Assembly (NCBI RefSeq): GCF_018729255.1
Contig: NZ_CP076061.1
Span: 1,240,001 to 1,304,000 of the forward strand
Origin: Cupriavidus sp. EM10
Lineage (GTDB): Bacteria; Pseudomonadota; Gammaproteobacteria; Burkholderiales; Burkholderiaceae
Direction of reading: 5' to 3'
Length of the DNA stretch: 64,000 bases
Shown here: positions 46,843 through 56,605 of the stretch, one piece after another
How the letters are laid out: every line of letters starts with the position of its first letter
How positions within the stretch are numbered: position 1 is the stretch's first letter
Position numbers and translations under genes: made by a program
The notes under the pieces: model-generated
The model's input: the letters and a program-made list of their open reading frames with translations, nothing else
Told to the model about the DNA's origin: nothing
Databases searched by the model: none

Positions 46843-48408
46843 ATGATGAGAATTCCGACCCGAGGGAGCCATGTTCCCTCCGCCGCCGTCCCCACCATGG
46901 TCGAGGCCGCCAGTCAGGGAGCCTCCGCGGCGCCGGTGCGGCAGGCCGCGATCCAGCCGGTGATCCTGGCGGGCGGCGCCGGCACCCGGCTCTGGCCGCT
47001 GTCGCGCGAGCAGCATCCCAAGCAGCTGCTGAACCTGGTTGCCGAGAACACCCTGTTGGAAGCCACCGCGCGCCGGCTCGAAGGCATCGCGTTGATGGCG
47101 GGACGGCCGTCGGGCGTCGAGGCGCCACAGATCGTGGTGTGCGGCGAGGAGCATCGCTTCATGATCGCGGCGATGATGAAGCGCTGCGGCAAGCCGGCGC
47201 ACATCCTGGCCGAACCCTGCGGACGCAACACGGCGCCCGCGCTGACCATGGCGGCGCTGCATGCGATGGCGAACGCCGGCGAAGCGGGCGACGTGGTGAT
47301 GGTGGCTACGCCGGCTGACCACGCGGTGCTGGACACCGAGGCGTTTCGCGCCGCACTGGCCGTCGCCGTGCGCCACGCCGACCGCGGCGCGATCGTCACG
47401 CTTGGTGTGCGGCCCAGCACGCCGGAAACCGGCTTCGGCTACATCCGCACGGGCAAGCTGTCGCAGGAAGGCGCGCTGACGCTGGAGCGCTTCGTCGAGA
47501 AGCCGCACCTGGAACTGGCCACCGCCTACGTGGAGTCGGGCGACTACTGGTGGAACAGCGGCGTCTACGTGGTGCGGGCCTCGGTCTGGCTGCGCGCGCT
47601 GGCCCAGCTGCAGCCCGACATGATGCGCCAATGCCAGGCCGCCTACGACGAAGCGCAACGTGCCGCCAAGGGCGATGCGCTGTGCCTGTGCAAGGAAGCC
47701 TTCGAGGCCTGCCCGTCCGATTCCATCGACTATGCGGTCATGGAGAAGATCGAGGCGCTGCCCGACGTGCCGGCCATGCTGGTGCCGATGGACCCCGGCT
47801 GGTCCGACGTCGGATCGTGGGCCGCGATCTGGGACATCGCCGAGAAGGACGCCTCCGGCAACGTGGCGCGCGGGCGCGTGGTGTTCGACGGGGCCACGTC
47901 GTGCCTGGCGCATTCCGAAGGCCGCCTGATCGCCTGCGTGGGCGTGCAGGACGTGGTGGTGGTGGAAACGGCCGACGCGGTGCTGGTGGTCGACAAGGCG
48001 CACGTGCAGGACGTCAAGAACGTGGTGCAGCGCCTGCGTGCCGAGCATGGCAGCGAGGTGGTCAACCATCGCAAGGTGCAGCGGCCGTGGGGCTGCTACG
48101 ACTCGATCGACCACGGCGACCGCTTCCAGGTCAAGCGGATCGTCGTGGAGCCGGGCGCCAGCCTGTCGCTGCAGATGCACTACCACCGCGCCGAGCACTG
48201 GATCGTGGTGCGCGGCACCGCGCGCGTGACGTGTGGCGAGACGGTGAGCATCCTGTCCGAGAACCAGTCCACGTATATCCCCATCGGCACGCAGCACCGG
48301 CTGGAGAACCCGGGCAAGACGCCGCTGGAGATCATCGAGGTGCAATCGGGTTCGTATCTGGGCGAGGACGACATCGTACGGTTCGATGACAACTACGGGC
48401 GCAAGTAG
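46843..48408 (+). CDS. manC: Mannose-1-phosphate guanylyltransferase / mannose-6-phosphate isomerase
   Basis: 521 residues, bifunctional type II enzyme making GDP-mannose. The N-terminal nucleotidyltransferase has Leu-Ala-Gly-Gly-Ala-Gly-Thr-Arg-Leu-Trp-Pro-Leu-Ser-Arg and Phe-Val-Glu-Lys-Pro; the C-terminal cupin has Gln-Met-His-Tyr-His-Arg-Ala-Glu-His-Trp with the metal-binding histidines. CAGGAGG lies just before ATG 46843. A 35-residue Ala-rich N-terminal extension precedes the catalytic start. First gene of the unit manC-wzc-hydrolase. Confidence 0.95.
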   Translation: MMRIPTRGSHVPSAAVPTMVEAASQGASAAPVRQAAIQPVILAGGAGTRLWPLSREQHPKQLLNLVAENTLLEATARRLEGIALMAGRPSGVEAPQIVVCGEEHRFMIAAMMKRCGKPAHILAEPCGRNTAPALTMAALHAMANAGEAGDVVMVATPADHAVLDTEAFRAALAVAVRHADRGAIVTLGVRPSTPETGFGYIRTGKLSQEGALTLERFVEKPHLELATAYVESGDYWWNSGVYVVRASVWLRALAQLQPDMMRQCQAAYDEAQRAAKGDALCLCKEAFEACPSDSIDYAVMEKIEALPDVPAMLVPMDPGWSDVGSWAAIWDIAEKDASGNVARGRVVFDGATSCLAHSEGRLIACVGVQDVVVVETADAVLVVDKAHVQDVKNVVQRLRAEHGSEVVNHRKVQRPWGCYDSIDHGDRFQVKRIVVEPGASLSLQMHYHRAEHWIVVRGTARVTCGETVSILSENQSTYIPIGTQHRLENPGKTPLEIIEVQSGSYLGEDDIVRFDDNYGRK

Positions 48409-48459
48409 CGTGGCGCGCCGGCAGGCGCCGGCGGGCATTCGAAGCAATAGGGGGACGTT

Positions 48460-50856
48460 GTGACCAACATGTCTTTTGCGGCCGGTGCCGCGCCGGCCGC
48501 GCCGGCAACAGCGGCGGAAGCGGGCGGCAACCCATGGCGCGCGATGCTCGATCGTGCCGGATGGATTCTCGGCGCGGGTCTGGCGGGCGGCGCCATCGCA
48601 TGGGTCTTCGCGGTATCGCAGCCCCATGAGTACAGCGCCAGTGCGCTGGTGCAGGTACAGCAGCCGCGCGACAACGTGGCCACTGCGCGCACCAACGCCC
48701 TGAGCATGACGGCGACGCCGATGCCGTTCGATGTCGGCCTGCTGCGCAGCCGCACCGTGGTGGCGCCGGTGGTCGAGCGCCTTCACCTCGATATTTCGGC
48801 CCGGCCGCTGCGCGCGCCGCTGATCGGCGGGCTGGCCGCCCACTTCGCCACGCCGGGCCAGTTGTCCGGGCCCTGGCCGGAAAGCCTGGGCTATGCCTGG
48901 GGAGGCGAACAGCTTGCCGTGGAGCGGCTGGCCGTGCCCGAACGGCTGCTCAACGTGCCGCTGACGCTGCTGGTGCTGCCCAATGGCGGCTACCGTCTCT
49001 ATGACCGGGACACCGAACTGTTGTCGGGCAGCGTGGGAAATCCGGCGGAAGCCAACGGCGTGGCGATGCAGGTTGCAAGCATCGACGCGCGCCCGGGCAC
49101 CCGCTTCGTGGTCACGCGCCATGATCTCGTGCAGACGGTCGACGCCGTGGCCGACGGGCTGCGCATCGAGATGCAGCCCGGCGACGCCGGCACCGTCAGC
49201 ATCGGCTGGCGCAATGCCGACCGCACGGCCGTGGCGGCGCTGGTCAACGGCATTACCGAGTCGTTCATCGGCAACCAGGCGATGCAGCGCCGCGACGACA
49301 CCGCCGCGACGCTGGCCTTCCTGTCCGGCGAGATCCCGCGCGTCAAGGCCGAGCTGGAGCGCGCCGAGACGGCGCTGACGAAATACCGCTCGAAGGCCGG
49401 GTCCATCGCGCCGACCCAGGACGCGCAGTCGTACCTGACCGGCAGCATGGACTACCAGCGCCAGATCGCCGTGCTGAAGCTGGAGCGCATGAAGCTGCTG
49501 CAGCGGTTCACCGAGGAGGCCAACGAGGTCAAGACCGTCGACAACCAGATCCAGCAGCTGGTGCGCGAGCGCAAGGACATGGATTCGCGCTATCAGAACC
49601 TGTCGTCGACCGAACGGGAGTCCGTGGCACTGACGCGTGACGTCAAGGTGGCCGAGGACATGTACATGACGCTGCGCAACAAGGCCGAACAGCTGTCGCT
49701 GCTGCAACTGGACCGCACGGGACAGGTCCGGGTGCTGGACAGCGCCCTGCTGCCGATGCGGCCGGTGGGCCTGGGTCCGTGGCCGGCCACCATGGCCGGC
49801 GCGCTGATGGGGCTGTGCCTGGCCATGGCATGCGTGGCGGTGCGCCAGCGCGTGCGGCCCACGCTTGACAACGTCAACGACGCCGAGGCGCGCCTGGGCC
49901 TGCCGATGCTGGGCGACATCGTGTTCAGCCAGGAACAGGTGGAACTGGAGCGTCTGGTCGACGCCCGCGCCAGGTCCGCCTGGCCGGACGGGGACGTGGC
50001 GGGGCTGCTGGCGCAGCAGTCGCGGCAGGCGCAGCATTCGGGTCACGCGCTGGTCGATCCGGACGAACTGGCCGAGAGTGCCGACGACGATATCGACGGC
50101 GCCGAACGCCTGCTGAGGCTCGGGCTGCACGACCAGTTCCTGCTGGCGCGCAATGCACCCCATTCGATGGCCGTGGAAGGCCTGCGCAATGTCCGCGCCG
50201 CGCTGCATTTCTCGCTGCGCGACACGCCGCAGCGCGTGGTGGCCGTCACCAGCCCCACGGCGGGCGCTGGCAAGACGTTCGCGTCGGTCAATCTCGCCGT
50301 GCTGTTCGCGGAAGCCGGCCAGCGGGTATTGCTGATCGACGCCGACCTGCGGCGTGGCAAGGTGGCGAACTGGCTGGACCTGCATACCGGCCCCGGCTTC
50401 GCCGACGTGCTGTCCGGCCGTGCGTCGCTGCCCGATGCCGTGCAGCTGACGGCCGTGAACGGGCTGTCGGTGCTGCCGGCCGGTGCGCCGCCCGACAATC
50501 CTTCCGAACTGCTGATGAGCCCCGCGTTCGCAAGATCCCTGCAGACGTGCGCGGAGCGCTTCGACCTGGTGATGATCGACACCCCGCCGGTCATGGCCGT
50601 CGCGGATGCCGCGCTGGTGGCCAACTGCGTGAACGCGACGCTGCTGGTGCTGCGCGCCGACACCACGCTGCCTTCGCAGGTCGATGAATCGCTGAAGCGC
50701 CTGGCGCGTGCCAACGCCACGCTGCTAGGCGGCATTCTCAATGGCGTCGTGCCCAAGCGCAGCAACCGCACGGATTTCACCGCCATGAATCCCTACCTCG
50801 GCATGCCGGTGACGGCACCCTCACTCAAGCAGATCGGTCATACTCCGGCGGCATAA
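48460..50856 (+). CDS. Wzc-type polysaccharide co-polymerase/ATPase 1, without Tyr tail
   Basis: 798 residues from GTG 48460. Two membrane helices (about residues 25-45 and 440-460) enclose a large periplasmic coiled-coil region. The cytoplasmic kinase domain has Walker A Pro-Thr-Ala-Gly-Ala-Gly-Lys-Thr, A' Leu-Leu-Ile-Asp-Ala-Asp-Leu-Arg-Arg-Gly, and B Met-Ile-Asp-Thr-Pro-Pro. The C-terminal 40 residues contain a single Tyr, so the autophosphorylated Tyr cluster of bacterial tyrosine kinases is absent. It should set chain length and export with the Wza porin (61615-62778) and differs strongly from the second copy (58887-61136). Confidence 0.9.
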   Translation: MTNMSFAAGAAPAAPATAAEAGGNPWRAMLDRAGWILGAGLAGGAIAWVFAVSQPHEYSASALVQVQQPRDNVATARTNALSMTATPMPFDVGLLRSRTVVAPVVERLHLDISARPLRAPLIGGLAAHFATPGQLSGPWPESLGYAWGGEQLAVERLAVPERLLNVPLTLLVLPNGGYRLYDRDTELLSGSVGNPAEANGVAMQVASIDARPGTRFVVTRHDLVQTVDAVADGLRIEMQPGDAGTVSIGWRNADRTAVAALVNGITESFIGNQAMQRRDDTAATLAFLSGEIPRVKAELERAETALTKYRSKAGSIAPTQDAQSYLTGSMDYQRQIAVLKLERMKLLQRFTEEANEVKTVDNQIQQLVRERKDMDSRYQNLSSTERESVALTRDVKVAEDMYMTLRNKAEQLSLLQLDRTGQVRVLDSALLPMRPVGLGPWPATMAGALMGLCLAMACVAVRQRVRPTLDNVNDAEARLGLPMLGDIVFSQEQVELERLVDARARSAWPDGDVAGLLAQQSRQAQHSGHALVDPDELAESADDDIDGAERLLRLGLHDQFLLARNAPHSMAVEGLRNVRAALHFSLRDTPQRVVAVTSPTAGAGKTFASVNLAVLFAEAGQRVLLIDADLRRGKVANWLDLHTGPGFADVLSGRASLPDAVQLTAVNGLSVLPAGAPPDNPSELLMSPAFARSLQTCAERFDLVMIDTPPVMAVADAALVANCVNATLLVLRADTTLPSQVDESLKRLARANATLLGGILNGVVPKRSNRTDFTAMNPYLGMPVTAPSLKQIGHTPAA

Positions 50857-50893
50857 GAAAACCGGCGACTGATCGAACCGGCCACCGGTGCTG

Positions 50894-50910
50894 GCGTACC
50901 CGTTTCTGCG
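50894..50910 (-). repeat. Dispersed iteron in the exopolysaccharide locus
   Basis: Perfect GCGTACCCGTTTCTGCG in the 100-bp gap between wzc copy 1 and the hydrolase gene, 27 kb right of the array; the only perfect copy seen on that side. Confidence 0.85.
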
Positions 50911-50956
50911 GGTACCGGCATCGGCTGCCCGGTCGGCGTTACCAGGAGACGCGTGG

Positions 50957-52906
50957 ATGAAAAGGGTCATGTTTGATGGCTGTGCAGGTTGGCTGCACGG
51001 CTCGCAGGGCAATGTCGGCGTGGTGATGTGTGCCCCCCAGGGCCACGAGATGATGTGGTCGCATCGAGCATGGCGGCATCTGTCGGACGACATGGCACGG
51101 GCGGGGCTGGCCGTCCTGCGGTTCGACTACCGCGGCACTGGCGACGCCGCCGACCTTCCCGATGGAGACAACACGGTGGCATCGGCCATCGACGACATCG
51201 TGGCCGGCTGCGCCGCGCTGTGCCGCCTGGCCAGCGTCAGCCAGATCGTGCTGTGCGGCCTGCGGCTGGGCGCCTCGCTGGCGGCACTGGCGGCCGCACG
51301 CGTGCCGCAACTGGCCGGCGTCGTCATGCTGGCTCCGGTCATCGATGGCCGCCTGTACCTGAGGGAACTGCGCGCGCTGCACGCCGCCTGGCGCCATAGC
51401 GCCATCCCTGAGCTCGATGTCCCGCCGCCGCCCGATGGCGCACAGGATGTGCTGAGCTTCCGCTTGCCTCCTGCCACGGTCGCGGGTATCCAGTCCATCC
51501 GGCTCGACGCCAGCCTGCCCCTGTCACGCGTACTGCTGCTCGACGCCTGGCCCGATCCGTCGTCGCCGGTGGCGGCGCTGGCGCGCGGGCTTGGCCAGGC
51601 CGGCGCGGACGTCGAGCTGGACGGGTTTGACGAGTATCCCGACGTCATGCGCTCGGCGGAATTTGCCGATGTGCCCGTGCGCGCCTGGGAGCGTGTCACT
51701 GGCTGGATCGCGTCGCGCATGCAGGTCACGCCACCCAGGCGGGCGGCGGGGATTGCGCCCGGCCCGGCTGGCGCTCCCGACGATGCGCTGGCCGCGTCGG
51801 ACGTCGTCGAGTCGCCGGTGTGGATCGACAACGCGCGGCTGTTCGGCGTGCTCTGCATGCCGCCGCTGCGCGATGCCACGCCGGCGCGGCCGGCGACGGC
51901 GGTCATCTTTCCGAATACGGGCGGCAATCATCATGTCGGCGATGGCCGGTTGTTCGTCACGGTGTCGCGGCAGCTCGCGCGGCAGGGCATTGCCGCCTTG
52001 CGCCTCGACGTGTCATCGATCGGCGACAGCCCGGGCGCCGCGCGACAGATGGACCTCAACACCATCTACGGTGCCGCGCCCCGGCGCGACCTGGGCGCTG
52101 CGGTGGACTGGCTGCGGACACGTGGCTTCCGCTGCATCGTGCTCGCCGGCATCTGCTCGGGCGCATTCCTGAGCCTGCACGCCGCGCTGGAAAACCCGGA
52201 CGTAACCGGCCTCATGCTCGTCAACCTGGTGAAATTCCGCTGGGATGCCGCCGACCAGGCCACGGCGTCGGATCGTCTGCGACCGGCCCGCGTGTATCTG
52301 GCCGCCGCGTGCCGGTGGGAAAACTGGCGCAGGCTGTTTCGTGGCGAACTGGGTCTCAGGCGGCTGCTGGCGGCGATGTCGCGCAGGATCCGCGTGCGCC
52401 TGCGCGAACACAATGTCGTGACGGCAACGCCGGGCGCGCAGGGCCAGGCCGGGCAGACCACGCAGGACTTCGCCAGCGCCGCCGTGCGGGAACTGGAACG
52501 GCGCGGCGTGCGCACGCTGTTCCTCTATGGGGCCAGCGACGTGGGCCTGCACGAGGCACATCTGGGGCTGGGCCGGCGCTTCGAGGCCATCGACGGCCTG
52601 CGGCATGTGCGCCTGCAGACGATGCCGCTGCTCGACCACTCGCTGTTCCTGACCGAAAGCCGCGAAGCATTCGCCGCGCAACTGCTGTCGCACCTGCGCA
52701 CGATGCCGCAGGCACTGGCTTCGTTCAGGCCGGTGGCGCCGCCGGCGCCGCGCTGGCAGCCGGGGCCGACCCGCAAGTCCCACCATGGCATGGCTGCGGC
52801 GAATTCCGAAACGAAATCGCCGAAGCCGTCCAGGAAGAAAGGGGCGCGCGGTGGCGAAGGCGGCCCGGAGCCGTCCGCTCAGAGCTCGGCGCCGCGTTCG
52901 GGCTGA
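50957..52906 (+). CDS. Fusion of two alpha/beta-hydrolase domains (exosortase-system hydrolase-like)
   Basis: 649 residues. Domain 1 (about 1-270) has the hydrolase fold with Phe-Asp-Tyr-Arg-Gly-Thr-Gly-Asp and, at the nucleophile elbow, Gly-Leu-Arg-Leu-Gly-Ala, where Ser is replaced by Arg. Domain 2 (about 290-610) has Gly-Ile-Cys-Ser-Gly-Ala at the elbow (Cys in the Ser position) and His in Leu-Leu-Asp-His-Ser. These variants recall the two hydrolases associated with exosortase/polysaccharide loci, here fused. The last 45 residues are basic, low complexity. CAGGAG precedes ATG 50957. Its end overlaps the convergent glycosyltransferase by 28 bp. Confidence 0.75.
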   Translation: MKRVMFDGCAGWLHGSQGNVGVVMCAPQGHEMMWSHRAWRHLSDDMARAGLAVLRFDYRGTGDAADLPDGDNTVASAIDDIVAGCAALCRLASVSQIVLCGLRLGASLAALAAARVPQLAGVVMLAPVIDGRLYLRELRALHAAWRHSAIPELDVPPPPDGAQDVLSFRLPPATVAGIQSIRLDASLPLSRVLLLDAWPDPSSPVAALARGLGQAGADVELDGFDEYPDVMRSAEFADVPVRAWERVTGWIASRMQVTPPRRAAGIAPGPAGAPDDALAASDVVESPVWIDNARLFGVLCMPPLRDATPARPATAVIFPNTGGNHHVGDGRLFVTVSRQLARQGIAALRLDVSSIGDSPGAARQMDLNTIYGAAPRRDLGAAVDWLRTRGFRCIVLAGICSGAFLSLHAALENPDVTGLMLVNLVKFRWDAADQATASDRLRPARVYLAAACRWENWRRLFRGELGLRRLLAAMSRRIRVRLREHNVVTATPGAQGQAGQTTQDFASAAVRELERRGVRTLFLYGASDVGLHEAHLGLGRRFEAIDGLRHVRLQTMPLLDHSLFLTESREAFAAQLLSHLRTMPQALASFRPVAPPAPRWQPGPTRKSHHGMAAANSETKSPKPSRKKGARGGEGGPEPSAQSSAPRSG

Positions 52907-53787
52907 CAGCGTCCCAGCAGCAGTTCGCGCACGCCAAGCAGGTTGCCTGCGAGGCGTCCGCGCCGGTCGATGTGCGGCTCGGGGAACAGGGACTTGGCGC
53001 CGTTGGCCAGCAGGGCCTTGGCGGTGTTTTCCCAGACCTCGCGTGCCGACAGCGCACCCTTGCCGTACAGGTACCAGGCGTTGACGATCTGCGAGAAGCC
53101 GAAGCGCCGGCCCGACGTGCGGCCGCCGGAACGCAGGCCCAGATGCACGCCGCGCGCCGCCAGCACCTGCAGCAGCTGGCCCCTGCCGTTCATCGCGCGC
53201 GAGAAGTCCATGTCCTCGAGCCAGCCGTACAGCACCAGCCGCTCGTCGAAGCGCAGGTCGCCGATGGCGCTGACGCGATACGCCATGTTGCAGCCATACA
53301 GCTTCTGCACCGGCACCAGGCCCAGGGGCTGCGTGCGCGCCGCATCGTCCGACAGCAGTTCGCTGGCTTCGTCCCAGTCGATGGCATCGCCCCGCACGCC
53401 GTCCGCCACCACGCCGCCCGTCATGCCCACGGCGCGGGGGCGCGCCGCAAACGCATCGGCGCACTGCTTGAGCCAGCCTGGCGCGGGCACGAAATCGTCG
53501 TCGAAGAACACCACGATATCCGCCTCGCCCATGACCCGATCCATGCCGCGATTGCGCTGCGCGGGCAGGCCGGCCGGGCCGAACACATACTCGACGGGCA
53601 GGTGCTGCGTGGCGAAATCCTCGACATCCAGCCGCGTATTGGCCGACACCACGACGATCGACGGCTGCAAGGTCTGCTGCTCCAGCAGGCGCAGCACGCG
53701 CGAGACAGCCTTGGGGCGTCCCTTGGTGGCAATGATGACTGCGACGCGGCACGCCTTCGGCGCACCCTGAAGATGTTCTGGTATCAC
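52879..53787 (-). CDS. Family 2 glycosyltransferase
   Basis: 302 residues from GTG 53787, which has GGGAGG seven bases upstream. GT-A fold signature: Val-Ala-Val-Ile-Ile-Ala-Thr-Lys-Gly-Arg-Pro at the start, the metal-binding Phe-Phe-Asp-Asp-Asp-Phe-Val-Pro near residue 92, and an acceptor-side acidic motif Trp-Leu-Glu-Asp-Met-Asp-Phe. Adds a sugar to the growing repeat unit; the donor is unknown, GDP-mannose being plausible given manC. The only classical glycosyltransferase seen besides the initiating enzyme, so others must lie outside the window. Confidence 0.88.
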   Translation of the reverse strand: MIPEHLQGAPKACRVAVIIATKGRPKAVSRVLRLLEQQTLQPSIVVVSANTRLDVEDFATQHLPVEYVFGPAGLPAQRNRGMDRVMGEADIVVFFDDDFVPAPGWLKQCADAFAARPRAVGMTGGVVADGVRGDAIDWDEASELLSDDAARTQPLGLVPVQKLYGCNMAYRVSAIGDLRFDERLVLYGWLEDMDFSRAMNGRGQLLQVLAARGVHLGLRSGGRTSGRRFGFSQIVNAWYLYGKGALSAREVWENTAKALLANGAKSLFPEPHIDRRGRLAGNLLGVRELLLGRCQPERGAEL

Positions 53788-54032
53788 GCGGCCCTCCCTT
53801 TTCTTGTTGTGCTGCGCCCGGTTCTGCTGGCTCGAGTATAGAAACGTCAGCGGTGCGCCTTCGGTGTGTTTTCCAACGCAGCCGTTGATGCTGATGCTGG
53901 CCGTTTCCGCGCTGCGGCAACGTGCGTTGCCGAACGGATGATGCGGCACCGTGCTCGCAAGATGTGACGGATGATCTGGCACAGGTGAGCTTGTCAGGTA
54001 CATCAATCGTCTGGATGCCTGGGAGCATATTG

Positions 54033-54614
54033 ATGAGCTGGACTCGCCGTGCGTGGATGCGCGCCTTATCCGCCAGCGTGGTGGCGACTGCGTCGAGGGG
54101 CGCCGTGGCACATGTCAGCGCCGGGGCGGTGGAACCGCTCGTGCCGGCGCCCGATGCCTGGGTCGTCGACGCGGCGGGGCAGCGCCAACGGCTCGATGCG
54201 CTGATGCAGGGCAAGGTCACCGCGCTCCAGACCATGTTCACCGGTTGCAGCTCCGTGTGCCCGCTGCAGGGCGCCATGTTCGGCGCCGTGCAAAGCGGGC
54301 TGGCCGGCAAGAAGGGCCGTTATCCGCTGCAGTTGCTGTCGCTGAGCATCGACCCATTGGGCGATTCGCCGCAGGCCATGCAGGCATGGCTGAAGAAGAT
54401 GGGTGCGGGCCGGACATGGCAAGGCGTGATCCCTTCCGGCGACGTCATGGCGCTGCGCTCGAAGCTGGCCGGCCGCCCGCCGTCGGAGAACCTCGACAAG
54501 CATGCCACCCAGGTTTACTTCTTCAATGCGTCGGCGCAGATGTGCTGGCGCAGTCAGGCGCTACCACAGCCCGAGGATGTGGTAGCGGTCATGGCTTTCC
54601 TCGCCAGGGTGTGA
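54033..54614 (+). CDS. SCO1/SenC-family copper chaperone
   Basis: 193 residues. The N-terminus has twin Arg (Thr-Arg-Arg-Ala-Trp) before a hydrophobic stretch ending Ala-Val-Ala, an export signal that may be Tat-type. The copper motif Cys-Ser-Ser-Val-Cys-Pro near residue 75 and the distal His in Asp-Lys-His-Ala-Thr-Gln-Val are both present. GGGAG precedes ATG 54033 by eight bases. It lies 47 bp before the copper-radical oxidase gene, so its client is most likely that enzyme rather than cytochrome oxidase. Confidence 0.9.
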   Translation: MSWTRRAWMRALSASVVATASRGAVAHVSAGAVEPLVPAPDAWVVDAAGQRQRLDALMQGKVTALQTMFTGCSSVCPLQGAMFGAVQSGLAGKKGRYPLQLLSLSIDPLGDSPQAMQAWLKKMGAGRTWQGVIPSGDVMALRSKLAGRPPSENLDKHATQVYFFNASAQMCWRSQALPQPEDVVAVMAFLARV

Positions 54615-54661
54615 CGCGGAGGCGTCCGGTCGAAAAGAAAACATCATCAAGGGAGTCCATC

Positions 54662-56605
54662 ATGAACCTCATCCCGGGATCGCACCCGGCGCGTGCGCTT
54701 GTGCGCCTGTCGAGGTGTGTCGGTCTGTGCCTGCTGGCACTCTGGCTGTGGGCCGCACCCACGCCCGCGCAGGCGCAGACCACCACCGCCATCAAGCTCA
54801 GCGGTACGAACTTCTGCCTGGATATCAGCGGCGCCGTGGTGGACAACGACGCGCCGGCCATCATCTGGACCTGCCATGGCGACCTGAACCAGTTGTGGGC
54901 GCTGACGCTGTTCGGCAGCCAGTACCAGATGTCGCCCCAGCATAGCGGCAAGTGCCTGGACATCCAGTACGCCAGCACCGCCGTTGGCGCCCCTGCGTTG
55001 CAGTGGCAATGCAGCGGGGCAACCAACCAGCGCTTCACGCTGCGCGCGCAGAACGGCGGCTATGCCATCGTCGCGGCGCACAGCGGGCTCTGCCTGGTGC
55101 CATCGTCCGCGGTCGAAGGCCAGGCGGTCGTGCAGAAGACCTGTAACGCCAGCGCGGCACAGACCTGGAACATCACGGTGGCGCAAACCACGGTACTGCC
55201 GTCGAAATGGGCCGCACCCAAGGCGCTGACCGTGATCCCCGTGGCCGCGGCGAACCTGCCCGATGGGCGCGTGCTGGTGTGGTCCGCCTACGAGCGGAAC
55301 AACTTCGGCGGCGACAACGGCCGGACCTATACCGCGCTGTTCAATCCGACGACGGGCGCGTCGACAGAGAAGCTGGTCAGCAACACGGGGCACGACATGT
55401 TCTGCCCGGGCACGGCCAACCTGCCGGACGGCCGCATCCTGGTCAATGGCGGCAGCAGCAGCACCAAGACCAGCATCTACAATCCGTCGACCAACGCGTG
55501 GACGGCCGCAGCGGAGATGGTCAAGGGGCGCGGCTACCAGGGCGCGGTGACGCTGCCCGATGGCGGCGTGTTCACGGTCGGTGGCTCGTGGAGCGGCGAC
55601 ATCGGCGACAAGGACGGCGAAACCTGGCACGCCAACACGGGCTGGCAGCTCAACAGCGCGGTCTGGGACGACTACTTCCTGACAGGCGACACGGCGGGCA
55701 TCTACCGGTCGGACAACCACGCATGGCTCTTCGCCGCCAGCAATGGCCGCGTCTTCCACGCCGGCCCGAGCAAGCAGATGAACTGGGTGGACACGACCGG
55801 CAACGGTTCGGTAACCCCGGTCGGCACGCGCGCGGCCGATGGCGACGCCATGAACGGCAATGCCGTGATGTACGACATTGGCCGCATCCTGACGGTGGGC
55901 GGTGCGCCCGACTACGAGAACGCCGCCGCAACCACCAACGCCCACGTCATCGACATCCGCCCCGCCACGCCCACGGTACGCAAGGTTGCATCGATGTCGT
56001 ACGCCCGTGCCTTCCACAACAGCGTGGTGCTGCCCAACGGCCAGGTCGTGGTGATCGGCGGACAGGCGTGGCCGGTGACGTTCAGCGACGACGGCGCCGT
56101 GATGGTGGCGGAGCTCTGGGACCCGGCCACCGAGAAGTTCTCGCGCCTGGCGGCCATGCAGACTCCGCGCACGTATCACAGCGTGGCGCTGCTGCTGCCC
56201 GACGGGCGCGTGATGAGCGGCGGTGGCGGCCTGTGCGGTACGTGCACGACCAACCACTCCAACGTCGAGATCCTGACGCCGCCTTACCTGCTCAATGCGG
56301 ACGGCACTTCGGCCACGCGCCCGTCGATCACGTCGGCGCCCACCGATGCGTATCTGGGGACGACGATCACGGTCAATGCCACGGCCAGCATGAAGTCGTT
56401 CGCGATGGTCCGCATGTCGTCGGTCACGCACTCGGTCAACAACGAACAGCGCCGCGTGCCGCTGACGTTCACCGTGGGCACGTCGGGCGAGTACAAGCTG
56501 CAGATCCCGGCCGATCCGGGCGTGGCCGTGCCGGGCTACTACATGCTGTTCGCGCTGAACGCGGCGGGCGTGCCCAGCGTGGCGGCCACCATCCGGGTGC
56601 GCTGA
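54662..56605 (+). CDS. Secreted copper-radical oxidase (galactose oxidase/GlxA-like) with ricin-type lectin domain
   Basis: 647 residues. Signal peptide (about 1-38, ending Ala-Gln-Ala), a ricin-B lectin domain (about 40-175), a seven-bladed kelch propeller and a C-terminal immunoglobulin-like domain. All galactose-oxidase active-site residues can be placed: Cys in Met-Phe-Cys-Pro-Gly and Tyr in Gly-Arg-Gly-Tyr-Gln-Gly (the Cys-Tyr cofactor), Trp in Gly-Gly-Ser-Trp-Ser-Gly, Tyr-His in Arg-Thr-Tyr-His-Ser-Val, and His in Val-Thr-His-Ser-Val-Asn. It should oxidise a primary alcohol, for example C6 of a sugar, to an aldehyde. Flanked by a copper chaperone and a cytochrome c gene. Confidence 0.92.
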   Translation: MNLIPGSHPARALVRLSRCVGLCLLALWLWAAPTPAQAQTTTAIKLSGTNFCLDISGAVVDNDAPAIIWTCHGDLNQLWALTLFGSQYQMSPQHSGKCLDIQYASTAVGAPALQWQCSGATNQRFTLRAQNGGYAIVAAHSGLCLVPSSAVEGQAVVQKTCNASAAQTWNITVAQTTVLPSKWAAPKALTVIPVAAANLPDGRVLVWSAYERNNFGGDNGRTYTALFNPTTGASTEKLVSNTGHDMFCPGTANLPDGRILVNGGSSSTKTSIYNPSTNAWTAAAEMVKGRGYQGAVTLPDGGVFTVGGSWSGDIGDKDGETWHANTGWQLNSAVWDDYFLTGDTAGIYRSDNHAWLFAASNGRVFHAGPSKQMNWVDTTGNGSVTPVGTRAADGDAMNGNAVMYDIGRILTVGGAPDYENAAATTNAHVIDIRPATPTVRKVASMSYARAFHNSVVLPNGQVVVIGGQAWPVTFSDDGAVMVAELWDPATEKFSRLAAMQTPRTYHSVALLLPDGRVMSGGGGLCGTCTTNHSNVEILTPPYLLNADGTSATRPSITSAPTDAYLGTTITVNATASMKSFAMVRMSSVTHSVNNEQRRVPLTFTVGTSGEYKLQIPADPGVAVPGYYMLFALNAAGVPSVAATIRVR

